Origin: Paracamarosporium sp. OC-R06-R3
Lineage: Eukaryota; Ascomycota; Dothideomycetes; Pleosporales; Didymosphaeriaceae
Reading direction: 5' to 3'
Length of the DNA stretch: 64,000 nucleotides
NCBI GenBank assembly: GCA_019828545.1
Contig: JACVRA010000082.1
Span: forward strand, 1-64,000
Below the pieces are notes generated by a model that was given only the letters and a program-made list of their open reading frames with translations, was not told the DNA's origin and did no database searches. Positions 1 to 10,654 of the stretch are shown in pieces (within the stretch, counting starts at the first letter, position 1; every line of letters begins with the position of its first letter). Made by a program: the position numbers and the translations under genes.

Positions 1-303
1 TGACAGTGCGCACCAACTGCCAAGAATCGGTATAGGTAACTTCTTTAAGTACTGTAGGTAGGCGCCGTAGATGTATCGGCGCAGGTAGTCAAAAGGTGTC
101 ACGGTTTATGGCTCTTACCCTGCAAGATAGTTGCTCCTGCTGCGGCGTGGTTGCGACTTACTTTCTAGCTGTCCAGGACTAGCGTTGTTGACTCTTGCGT
201 ACCTATACCTTCGATAGCTCCTAGATAGTACAGCCTCAGTTCAATCCCATACTTTTCCACTGCGTCCTGTCCGCTCTGCCTCACCGCGACAAACCATGAT
301 GAT
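1..303. other. window edge, no gene seen
   Basis: I see no supported gene here. The stretch lies downstream (3') of the decayed monooxygenase that reads on the minus strand. Confidence 0.5.
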
Positions 304-2185
304 TTACGTAAGACGAATATTCCAAAATTTGAGCATGTCGATTAAAGCACTTATACTAAGTTCTCTAGCTATCAGCAATTTGATCCTTGGTCTATTCGGG
401 GCCATGCTTTTGCAAACACTCGGCCCATGCTTTGTCCAAATCACTAGGTCGGAACGCCTCGAACCATTATTGCCACCATTCCTTTTGTGCGCTGACAAGC
501 TCATATCTTTCAACAGTGTGTCTGCATACGTGATGGTCTCGAAACTGATTGCATTCCGCAATTCACCGTTAACGAGTGGCGTTTATGGCTAAAAGCCACC
601 CATTTCGCAATATTTTTGTCCCTGTCTTCCCTCAAAGGGAGCGTTATCTGTTCGTCGAAGTACGCCACAACCCATGGTGCCTACACTTCAGCAGCAAGCA
701 GTTTGTTGCCCGTGTTCAAATGATTCATAAAGAAAATGGAATTGTCTTGGACTGGCGCCATACCTCGATGTAGCCGGTAGGTGGTTGAGTCAATCTTCTA
801 ATGTGGGTGTTTTAGTGGATTTGCAAGTAGATTTCCTGATCGACCGCCTGAAGGAGCTTATCCCAATGTCGAGACAACTCACTTGGCTCATCATCTAGCG
901 AGATGGGAAGTCCAAGGTTAACCAATTGTTCGTTGTCAAAGAATTGGAGAGATGGAACCCATCCAGTGCCGCAGACAATCGCATCACTCTTTAGTTCCTC
1001 ACCACGCTCTAACAAGACGAGGATTCTGTTAAGTAACTCAACTTGATCGCTATGCACATATACGTTCGAGGATATAGTGTCCCAAAGGTCATCATGATGG
1101 AGCAATCCGCCCAGGCCGTTCTGCCAGAAGAATCTAGAGATGTCAGCTTCGCATGCTTGGAGAGAGGTGAGCTACAAACGTGATCTCATTCAAGTCGATC
1201 GAAATCCTTTATCATATCTCTTCTATGATAGTTTGCTTCGTACCGAATGTCTTGATCTTGCTTTCCTAGCAATTCTTTCCAAGAGCATTCGGCCTATCCG
1301 ATTATGCTGTAGCAGATTCGTCTAGTTGTTTCGGCTATTGGAAATTGAGGGACGCAGAGAAGCGACCACACGTGTGTGTCACATCAAATTCATTCTTGAA
1401 AGGTCCTTTACCCCTTCCTGAAGCGAAGAAAGAAGGTCGTCCTGATGATCCAGTGCACATGTTTCCCATCTTTAACGCCCTCGTATACAACATCGGCTGC
1501 GGACTTTCCTGCGCCGAGGACTACCAGCTTCGTGATGTTCGGGGCATCCATAATTTTAGTGTCTCCGAACCCTTCAGTGTGGACTATAGGGCCTTGGAAT
1601 ATCCCTGTCCCCGGTAGCATGGGCATATTTGGTAGCGAACATAGACCACTCTCAATCATTAATTTCGGTGCAGTGAAAGTTTTGGCTTCGCTACAAATGA
1701 TCCACATGCCGTCAGTTTTCTCGACTGACTAAATGTCTATATTGAGGATGATTTTGTCGCGCAAAGTACGTCCACTGTTATCTTTTCGACTGCACTACTG
1801 ATACAGGTAGTTAGTGTTATACTTCATACGATAAAAGTCGTGATGACAATCGGCCTCAGGCCGACGTGTCATTGAGAGGTCTGAGAGTTCAGAAAGGCCG
1901 TAACTCCATGGCTTCCAAAATGAATTATACAACCTTCATGCAGATCTTAAGCAGTTGCAATTTCAATGGTTTCTTTACTTACGTCTACTGCATACTCCCT
2001 CAATATCATCATCCTTCTCCAGAATCACTAGGGTTGTTTCTGGATGAGCATCGAGGAAGCGCTGTGCTGCGATGATTCCTGGCAGTCCTTCATTTCATTC
2101 AGAATCCAACGGTTAAGATAAAATATTACGGTTAGGGTAAACTACCAGCTCTAATGATAATCAAATCGTAGCTATGCGATGTCAT
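304..2185 (-). pseudogene. flavin-containing monooxygenase pseudogene
   Basis: In the minus frames one can read a fungal class B flavin monooxygenase (FMO) broken into several frames. In order: an N-terminal FAD motif reading YDLIIIRAG, where the family has GxG, so a conserved Gly has become Arg; after a probable intron, LPGIIAAQRFLDAHPETTLV; the second dinucleotide motif LGAGKSAADVVY (about 1550-1585); LLHHDDLWDT and IVCGTGWVPSLQFFDN (about 900-1105); then YRLHRGMAPVQDN and a C-terminal YADTLLKDMSLSAHK. The frames are interrupted by frameshifts and stops. One stop at 681-683 (TAG on the minus strand) sits inside AEV*APW, where the family has Gln, so CAG has become TAG. Intact relatives run about 500-600 residues and oxidise small metabolites with NADPH and FAD. 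This copy cannot make a full protein. Confidence 0.85.
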
Positions 2186-3242
2186 CACGCATGCAAGTGT
2201 CAGCTGATCAACTCTCAGAAATCTCGCGGGAAAAATAACCAGACTCTTTAGCACCACAGCAACATGGCACAGCAGGAGCTGCCAGGAGCGTGTGATACGA
2301 GGGCTCTTAGGCAACCGTTTTTGTGTGGGTGTGTGGCGAAGCGGCAGTGAAATCATGTTCAAGGCTGCCACTCAATTGCTTGGCCGCATACATGCATGCT
2401 GTGCCGTAATAGATAATCTTTATCCAGAAACCCTGTGAGTATATCACTGCAGACACTAGTATAATCTCGGACTTAAAAGCTGCTTCGGCCCACCATCCTC
2501 TACCGCAGAGTGTCTCCTACGCCGCTTGCAAACATGCCTAGACTCCGCTACGCAATCTCGCACTGGCAACAATACAGATACCCTGCCAATATGTTCTGAT
2601 CCACAGCAGCATGAAACCATGAGCTGGCGTGAATTCACTCTCGGCGGTCTCAAAGAAACTCCACTCTCCCAGCTTCTAGCCTAAAAAGAGCAGCATGCAT
2701 GATGTTGAGCTCTGAATAAGCGAGACCGTGCCCGCAGGATTAGGGTTTTGATTCTGAGAATAAGCTTTGCGCTGTTGGTATGCAGTTGTGTAGGCATTTG
2801 GAAAATGGCACGAGATTGCGCAGCATCAGTGGCGTTGTGTTGCTCGGAGGCAGCGCACTAGGACGAAAATTAATGGCTGCGGAAACACACTGGGGTCTAT
2901 ATGCTATCAGTACGCAGACATGCCGACGGGAACCCAGTGCAAGTTTTAGTCTACACCAGGTTCGTGCGTATCAAGGTATCTTCTAAGCCTACGACCTCGT
3001 GTGTGGTGTCTTGGTATTGAATTACGAAGATTATCGAGAAGATGTTTGTTCAAGACACGAAGAAATGGATAAACATTCAGGAGATGATTGGTTGGACGAA
3101 GGCGATGAAGCTCGGTCAGAGATACTTAGCAGTAACGACGATTAGGAGTAAACTGAACAGGTTTAGCAAAGGGTTTAAGAACTACAATTGTTAAGACATT
3201 ATACTCGGACTAACGTATGCGCTGTCTAACACGGCATCATAT
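2186..3242. other. gene-free stretch
   Basis: Only short open frames without recognisable motifs occur here. It separates the 5' end of the monooxygenase remnant from the 3' end of the hydrolase, both on the minus strand. Confidence 0.5.
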
Positions 3243-4343
3243 CTATCCACAACTTTTAAAGTATTCACCTGCGTATTGAACCGCATCCTCGGCCTCCTTT
3301 ATCAGCCCCAACAGACTAGCTGCTAGAATAAGGTCATGCGGCGCGTCTTTGGTCTCTCAGAACGCAACTTTGTTTCCTTCAATATCCTTCATCGTCTTGA
3401 CAAAACTCCGTATCTCGTCGTAAAGCATCTCCGCCGTACCGACATGCAAGAATACCGGAGTCTTGACACTGAAAGGATGCTCACTTGCTATAAGATACCG
3501 CTCATTGTCCCTAGTTTTAGAAATCGGTCGGTAAGCATCCAAAGCCCATTCCACCAAGCCTACGTTCAAAAAATCCGTCTGGAGACTCACACTCCTCCTA
3601 TATATCTCAGGTACCTCATCTGAGATATTCAGCCAAGGTGACCATACCATAGCTCCATGTGGCCGAGGAAGAGTTGCATGTTCTTCGATGTATCGCAGGA
3701 GCTGAAGCACCAGGCTTCCTCCAGCAGAGTCTCCGGAGATGATGATGCGGCTTGCATCTACGCCCTGTTTCAGTATGTAATGATAAAAAGTTACGGCATC
3801 TTGCAGCGCTGCAGGGAGTCTCGAGGATTCGTCCCGAGAAAGTCGGTATTGCGCGTAGAATGTAAAAGCGCCTAGCTTATCACAAAAAATCTTGGATGGT
3901 GCAAGGCCGGTCTGGAGCGGATCGGTGGCAGTTACGAATGCGCCGCCTTGGAAGTGGATTACGACTAGAGATTTCTCTTCAGCATCATTTTGGCGAGGCG
4001 GTAGTGCATCTGGAAACCAAATCGCCGGACCTGGGCTTGGTTTGATCTTCCCGTCGTTAAGAACACCAGTATAGAGCGTTGAAGCGCCTGGCTGGACAAG
4101 AACATAACGGTTCTTCAGTTTGGGACCGGCGTAGAAAGGCTTCAGCTGGACCGCCACCGTGTACTTATAGAACAATCGAAGCCATGCGTTTCCTATCGCG
4201 GTCTTAAATGTCCAACGAGGGATTGGTCGAAATCGCTTTACAGTGTACAGCAAGGAGAGTAGTACTAAGTACGGCGGAGCAAATAGTACTAGGACGATTG
4301 TCATGAGCCCTTTCAAAGGCTGATGGGATAAAAATCGAGCCAT
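3243..4343 (-). pseudogene. alpha/beta-hydrolase (HSL/arylacetamide deacetylase-like) with late premature stop
   Basis: The first 328 codons (4343 to 3360) are open and encode an alpha/beta-hydrolase fold-3 lipase/esterase. There is an N-terminal hydrophobic segment (about residues 13-33), an oxyanion-hole motif HFQGGAF in place of the usual HGGGF, the nucleophile elbow GDSAGGS, and the acidic-residue region HVGTAEMLYDE. A TGA at 3357-3359 then ends the frame. The same frame continues for 37 more codons to a TAG at 3243-3245 and contains DAPHD, the family's catalytic His motif, so the stop removes one of the three catalytic residues. The simplest ancestral codon is CGA (Arg), a C-to-T change. 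I call it a recent pseudogene. Readthrough or a base error in the assembly would restore a protein of 366 residues. The substrate cannot be told. Confidence 0.75.
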
Positions 4344-6647
4344 TGAAACGTTCGCGCGGCGTGTGTTCTTCAGAGCTTAAGATGAAAAATATATGGCAAA
4401 GGGTTGATAGATTGTGAAATTAGAGGGAACTGTAGCAGAAGAAAGTGCGGATGACAAGTTGAGAAGGCCTAGGAGGAATGTTCGTTTATCATTAACTGTT
4501 CGGTGATAGGAACCCTAATCGTTACAAAATCGAGTAAGCATACATTTGTCGGCTATCCGATACGCTCACCGACATGGGATATAAGACGGTTAAATTGATG
4601 CATTTTGCATTCCAATACATGAAGTAGCAAATGAAAAATTCCACTGTAGATGTAAAGCCTCTGTCGAACTCCGAGAATAGATTGCGGCACGGTACCTCCA
4701 ATGTGTTGTGCCGCAAAAAATGCGACACAAGCCATTGACGTGCCGTGCGTGATTCTGATCAAGGTTCATTACCAGTAGCTGATGTTAAAATTTGATCCAG
4801 GGCCTCGCAAAAACAAAAAAAAAAAAGGGAGGGGGGGGGGGTAACCTCTGCGAAATGCATGCAGGACATGTCAATGGTCCCGGAAGTTTCATCGTCACAG
4901 GTGCCACGTATTAGATAAACACCCTCGAGTAACGACTAGTTAAACAGTATACTTTCGCTCTCATATTGAGTGACCTGATGTTTTATCATTCAGTTAACGT
5001 GTCGGTGCTTTGCTCATAATTATCGACTGCATCTGACTGGAAGCTTGACATTGCCACGCGAGTCAGGTGATGGACTGTCATTAGTTATAATCTCTTCTAT
5101 CACCTGCATGACTGTCAACGTGAAGAACCTAGTCGCATCCAGCTACTAGTAGCAGAACCCTGTTAACCCTACTTTTATTCGTTAAGTTATAATCGAAGTT
5201 TTGTCTCATCTCGTCCTGAAACTAATGACGATGCATTTTTGGCGTCTCCAAGGTGTTGTTGAAGAGGAACTGTCCACCAGAAGGTTTCAGTCAAAATTTC
5301 AGCAGACAGTTCAGAAATATTGTCTCGCAAACTTTAAGCCACAGAAAATTGACCTATACATGTATATAACCATTCTCGATTTTATTAACTAGGATCACAT
5401 TCAAATAGAAATCGACGTTTTTGAACGTGGCCGAGACATGAATTGTTGCCAATCCATTCGTTGACTGATTCTTCGCGTGCAAGGAGGGAAATCCATAGAC
5501 TCATTCGGTCATTCTTCGATCCAACATTATGTGGTCTATAGCCTGAACCTGCTAAATAACGTCACCACTCACGCAAGAAATAGATATAAATCGCAACTGT
5601 ATCCTGTGAATGGAACTCTGGTCATGGTAAACGAAGCAGTTCGCCAGCTGTACAGGTACGATACACTTATCAGCGGCTACCGCTTATAGGATGTCATGAT
5701 CGCAAACGCAGCCGTGCTGCCTGATCTAGAAATGATATCGAAGTGCGACTCCATGTGAATTCGAATGGTACCAGAGCACCTCGAGGAAGCGGACACTATA
5801 GCTGGCGCTTCAACATATACATTCTCGACACAGAAATCTTGGCTAGTTCAGTCAGGCTATATTTTTGTTGAGAGCATCCTCCCAAAATCTTCGGTAGTAA
5901 GAAGTGCACTTCGAAGCACAGATCACTTTCTAAAAGAATTTAACATAGGAAAACAAGTGAAATCTAAACTGAAGACTTACCACGCAATGTATTCTATCAA
6001 ATAAGTTGATTTTTTACTTTTTTGGGGGGGAAGGATGATTGAGAAATTGCTTTTCTTGTTTTAGTCAATGTGTGTTGAAAATTTCTTAAACTAAGTCGTC
6101 ATGAGTATTATTCCAGATACCCTCATATTGTCCATGATAGGTTAAAGATCAACCGAACCAGAATTGTCAGTAATGTAGTTTGAGACTTATCGGTCGTATA
6201 GGTAGTCTTTACATCACCCCAATACTGGCGCCTGCAGTCCATGGTTCGAATTAGGAATAACAGATTCTGGGCTACGCAGGTTTTTGATATGCACCTAGGA
6301 GGGAGCCCTCTACATTAGTAACTAGGAACTAGCACATAAAACTAGCACTGCCAAAAAGAAGCACTGCAACCAAGTGCGTCACATCACAATAGGTTCACGG
6401 CAACGTGCACACCATGCACAAGCAAGGATGAGTGGATTTAATCCAGCTATTTTGACCCTTGCATCGGCAAAGCTTCCTTGATAAGTCGCCCTCCATGGCG
6501 GTCTCAAATGTTCATGAACGATGCCATTCCATATGTCCCTAATGTTTGCACGAAAGACCTCAAGGATTCTGCCTCCTACTTCAATTCCAGATCAATGAGC
6601 AACGGTGTCGAGTCTCTCGATGTCAAACTCCCGGTGTCGCGACGTTC
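4344..6647. other. gene-free AT-rich stretch
   Basis: I find no supported gene in these 2.3 kb. There are short open frames without motifs, a poly-A/poly-G tract at 4815-4841, and the upstream region of the minus-strand hydrolase. No DUF3328 (UstYa) HxxHC motif was recognised, although that was looked for because of the peptide precursor next door. Confidence 0.45.
4815..4841. repeat. poly-A/poly-G homopolymer tract
   Basis: A run of 12 A is followed by GGGA and then a run of 11 G. It lies about 470 bp upstream of the hydrolase start. Homopolymers of this kind are prone to length error in sequencing. Confidence 0.8.
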
Positions 6648-7251
6648 CTATTCTTCGGTGATTGCATCTGCTTCCGCCTCACGACCAACAGGTCGCATAG
6701 CCCCCTCTTTTGTATCGCGACGTCCGTAAGGTCGAGTGACTATCGCCTCTGGGTCGCGACGTCCGTAAGGCCGGGTGACTATCGCTTCTGGGTCACGACG
6801 TCCATATGGTCGAGTAACTATGGGTTCTGGGTCGCGACGTCCGTAAGGCCGAGTGACTATCGCCTCTGGGTCGCGACGTCCATATGGTCGAGTGACTATC
6901 GCCTCTGGGTCGCGACGTCCGTAAGGCCGGGTGACTATCGCTTCTGGGTCACGACGTCCATATGGTCGAGTAACTATGGGTTCTGGGTCGCGACGTCCGT
7001 AAGGCCGGGTGACTATCGCCTCTGGGTCGCGACGTCCGTAAGGCCGGGTGACTATCGCTTCCGCCTCGCGAGATTCCAATGTCAAGTCATCGTTCACGTC
7101 TTGCTCATCGATGACAATACCACGTGCTTGCTCCTGCGACCACCATTAGCGTTCGCGAACTAGTCTGTTGACGACAACCTTGACTGACCACTGGAAACGG
7201 AGCAGCGAGAACTGTAAGGCCAAAAATTGCGAGGATAGTTGTGTAGCGCAT
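6648..7251 (-). CDS. secreted Kex2-processed repeat precursor (RiPP/KEP-like), nine IVTRPYG cores
   Basis: Two-exon model: exon 1 at 7251-7189, intron 7188-7134 (donor GTCAGT, branch-like GCTAATG, acceptor CAG), exon 2 at 7133-6648; 182 residues. Exon 1 is a signal peptide (MRYTTILAIFGLTVL, then AAPFPV). A short acidic pro-region follows (EQARGIVIDEQDVNDDLTLES). Then come nine units of exactly 13 residues whose core IVTRPYG never varies, each followed by RR-D. Units are joined by D-P-E-A or D-P-E-P; the first is preceded by EAEA and the tail ends in REAEADAITEE. Known of the family: Kex2 cuts after RR, Ste13-type aminopeptidase trims X-Ala and X-Pro pairs, and Kex1 trims C-terminal Arg. Applied here, every unit would give the same heptapeptide. 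Dikaritin RiPP precursors (ustiloxin, phomopsin, asperipin) and mating-factor precursors share this plan. No UstYa-like gene is visible nearby, so cyclisation is unproven. A donor at 7191 (58-nt intron) also keeps the frame. Confidence 0.8.
6705..7055 (-). repeat. nine 39-bp in-frame tandem repeats
   Basis: The Ile codon of the first unit is at 7055-7053 and that of the ninth at 6743-6741. The distance of 312 bp is exactly eight periods of 39 bp. Units 3-4 and 7-8, counted from the N-terminus, look identical, suggesting duplication of a block. Base differences between units in the core and RR codons are synonymous (for example GTC/GTT, ACC/ACT, CCT/CCA, TAC/TAT). Confidence 0.95.
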
Positions 7252-7896
7252 GTTGTCGGCAATTTGTCGAGTTCAGGTCTTGTATCTGTATGTGACTTGT
7301 TTTTTTCTGTTTAGACGGTGTTAGTGCACAGCACTTTTACGTAGTATTAAAGTAATAAAGTAAACGAAGTTTCGAAAAGATCGTGAGAACAATGAGTGGA
7401 ACCGGTCCCTACTCTGCAAATTCGGGTGACATGTCCATCTTTAACTGTTTGCAAGCTAAACGAGGTGCAATGGTAGAGGGTGCGTGACCTTAGCGTTGAT
7501 TGGCTCTAGGATATCCTGGCCCCACCATTGAAGGCGCCAGCATCAGCTGTTAGCCGCCCGGTAAGGAAACTGAAACATCAGTTTTATTGATGTTGGTGCC
7601 AGAGCCAATAAGATCATAACAAGCGTTATGCACTGCACACTGCCGGCGCTTATGCTCTGTGACTAGCAGACTGCTTTCACTACAGCTATGAGTCTGGCCA
7701 ACACATCTGGTGCTAGAGATCCGTGCATATCCGCTTCACCGGGCCATGGTACCATGGCGGTTTAAGCGAGCGGCTGATGCTGCACCGAACCGTTCAGTGC
7801 TGGTGCTTGGACTATCCTGAAAACTTCCCTAGGTGAAGAGGAACTAAATAGGCAACCACGACTATGAAATGAAAGATTACTAGCTAAAAGAATCTT
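7252..7896. other. upstream region of the repeat-precursor gene
   Basis: No gene is seen. This 645-bp stretch is the presumed promoter of the minus-strand peptide precursor and the 3' flank of the DUF3176 gene, which reads in the same direction. A pyrimidine/purine tract lies at about 7291-7312. No TATA box was evident close to the start. Confidence 0.45.
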
Positions 7897-10654
7897 TTAG
7901 GATTCTTTCCACTCCGGTTGCGGAGGTGTGCGACGAGGTCTAAGAGAGGCTGGCGAGAATGCGCTTGCACCCGAGAGCCTCCATCCAGTCCCAGGAAGCC
8001 ACTTGACCTTCATACGCTTCGCATTCGCTCGCGGTGTTCCCTTAGCTTTTGCAGACGTAACTTTCCTCCTCACATCGTCTGGGAGGCCATAAAGGAGCGT
8101 TGCAATGGCGGAAGTCTTCCAAACGCCGACGTCCTCATTCATCGAGCTTCGAATGATGGTAGCCACCATAAAGACAAAGGTGAAGACGAGCAGGCCAAGA
8201 GGAAGGGAAAGCCATTCCCATCGGACGTCGACAACACTTACAAGGTCGAATGCTGAGCCCTGGACAATCTCGACTGAGGCCTTCGCTGACCTTATTATGT
8301 TCGTAAAATCAGTAGCCAAGTTGTTCATGTGTGCCGTAATATTAGCATAGAGAAACGGATTGTACGTTTCATCCCGTGATTGATAGTAGAGGGTCTTGTA
8401 CTGCTGGAATCGTAATGTAGCCCGAGCCATGTCCGTGGTATTGGCAACCGTGTACGTCGATGGAAATATATCATCAAAAATCGTAAGGATGTTGTTGTGC
8501 GTTTCATTGCTGACCTCGTAACGGTATCCAGTATCCCCCAAAATAGTGATATTCTCATTGTATTCAACACCAACGCCGACGGGCTCATCACCGTCCATGG
8601 TTATAACAACAGTCCATGGATCAAATCCCAGGGTCTTATTGAAGGTTGTAGCCGTAATATTTTCTGTATATGCTCCTTCAAATACGGCTGACTGCATGGT
8701 TTTGACGCACCACTAAAGAACGAGTCTCGAGTCAGCGGATTTGGACGAAGAGGAGAGATCTTTGGCTAGTGCGCATGCATTGTGTAAAAAGATCGAGCGA
8801 CTGAAACATTACTTGACTGATTTTTCGGACGCTTTTTTTAACAAGCTTTAATCTTAGGACACAGGCTTACTTACAGATATTATGCATTCATGCGCTATAG
8901 GGGTTGCATTCTGCCGCACCTGTGTCACATGCTCACCAGAAACAGCGACAAAATGCGATATCGGATTGCGGGTATCGTTGAGCTTTGCTGCGTAACCAGG
9001 AATTGGAGCTCTTGTGAAAATATCGTAAAGAGGCTGTGCGCGTGATAGAAGAACTTCGCCAGTGTGGTTGGTGAAAAGGTCGGAGGTATAGCCAGTCATG
9101 AGAATCGGTTGGTCTGCTTTGAGATACCATCCACAAGCAGTCCCGTTTGGATAGTTCCAACCAGACAAGTCAGGAAGAGCGTTCGGAGCCGGTATCCAGT
9201 CGAGTATGGAATCTTGACATCGAAACTCGAGGCGGTCAGTGATATCCGCGCACCTGTTACATACACTCAGACTTTCGTACTCGGTCCACGTGCAATTATT
9301 ACTTGGGCACGCTAGCGGAATCGCTGGGCTGATCCCGTTACCGTTGCTTGAAGTGACTGGGTTGGTCCCATTGTCATAGAAGTACTGGTATGCTGTTGCC
9401 GACATGGTTTGATCGAGCTCCAGGATGGGTGCATTTTGTTGTAGCAATGTTCCAGCTGTATACGTTCTGTATGTAGTTGCACGTGGAATAGATCCATTCG
9501 CTGGCTGGATTCGCCATTGTTCAGGGAAATCAACGACTTGTTGGAAAAAGGGGTCCATGGCAAGCGCAAAGATAGTAACGGCTGCGCCAAGAGCCGCCAA
9601 TGACGTTCCTTTAGTACGCAATAACAACATAAAGGATCCCCAGGGGCCTCTAGAGGCGTTATCGAACAGCCTAGAGTTGGGCAATAAAGTCAGCGTGAGC
9701 TACTAGAGTAGAAAGATCAAGGTACTAGGCCCGTTGGATTATATGTTTTAAGATGGTAGTTAGTAGAACTGCCTTTACTTACTCAAAATCCCACATCTTC
9801 TTACTTTCCTTGGATTTGTTTCCCTTTGCTTGAAACCAGTTCCATTTTAACTGCCCGAGTGCTTCGGAAACGGGGAGAAGCAGCGCAGCCGAGGCAACCT
9901 TTGCCAGGACCGAGATATACGCGTTCAATGTCAATCCAAGAGGCCATTGCGGTAAAGGTTGACGCTGGTAACAGTACAAAACGATTATGATACCAGTCAT
10001 GCAAAGTGCACTCAAAGTCCAGCTGATGATCTCCATAAGCCATCTTTTCACAACACTTCGAGATGCGCTGTATTTCCACAGTTTCTGTTCGATCCTTTGT
10101 GCGAGATTCGTTGCGCCAAATAGTTCACTAGAGCTTTCCTCCTGGGATTGCGTCTTTTCAGCTTTGTCGGCCCCCTGCGCTTTCTCCGCCGTTCCGGGCG
10201 TTATTGGGCTGACATCGGGTTTAAACGGAGCATCCGGAATGCCGAGACCTATTTGGTTCTGGCGATCAAAACTTTGCTCGGAAATCTGAGGAGAGATGGG
10301 AGAGAAAGCATTCCGACGAAACCGTACTCGATGTGGATGTGTTCCTTCATTAGTTCGATAAGCGGGTGCAGGGCGAATAGGCTTCGACCATTGACCTGAG
10401 GTTTGCAAGTTGAGGATCGGAACAGACAATCTTCCGGGAGATGGTGTTCGTGGAGTCGCGGTATTATAAGGAGGCGGAGCGGGTGATACCGAAATACAGT
10501 GGATAGGTTGATCTTTCGAGCTCGCTGAGCATTTTGGACATATGTGCTCAGGAGATTCGTCGGCTGTCGAAAGCGTTCGATCGTGGGTTGTGTCAAGATA
10601 TATTGGGATATTCGCGTTGCTAAAAGAGACCGGGGAGACGGGAAGGTTCGGCAT
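7897..10654 (-). CDS. DUF3176 family membrane protein
   Basis: Three exons: 10654-9783, 9670-8875 and 8712-7897, with introns showing GTAAGT donors and CTCTAG and TTTAG acceptors; 827 residues in one frame. The N-terminal 190 residues are Pro/Ser-rich and probably cytoplasmic. Then follow the DUF3176 features: the membrane segment WTLSALCMTGIIIVLYCYQ, a second around ISVLAKVASAALLLPVSEAL, the WNWF and DNASRGPWGS region, a third segment TSLAALGAAVTIFALAMDPF, and a long outer loop with several N-glycosylation motifs and paired Cys (CPSNNCTW, SVCNRCADI). After CVKTMQSAVFEGAY comes a last segment WLSLPLGLLVFTFVFMVATII and the tail motif VWKTSAIATLLYGL. The biochemical role of DUF3176 is not known. 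It lies upstream of, and in the same direction as, the repeat precursor, but a functional link is only conjecture. Confidence 0.88.

Noticed and set aside
4553..4762. HGTSMAC string recalling a subtilisin Ser motif
   Set aside because: The rest of the subtilisin signature and any Asp/His motif are missing in all frames nearby.
6225..6265. tRNA T-loop-like sequence (GGTTCGAATTA)
   Set aside because: No acceptor stem, D-arm or anticodon arm could be folded around it.
6705..7055. CRISPR-like direct repeats
   Set aside because: The 39-bp units are contiguous without spacers and lie in frame in a eukaryotic gene.
6546..7163. Plus-strand 205-codon frame across the repeats (SDYRLWVATSVRPGDYRFWV...)
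   Set aside because: It is the complement of the repeat array. The minus frame has a signal exon, dibasic sites and silent variation in the core, while the plus frame varies at residue level and lacks a signal peptide.
6648..7251. Alpha-type mating pheromone precursor
   Set aside because: The processing layout fits, but the core IVTRPYG does not resemble the Trp/Cys-containing ascomycete pheromone cores that I know. I kept only the broader repeat-precursor call.
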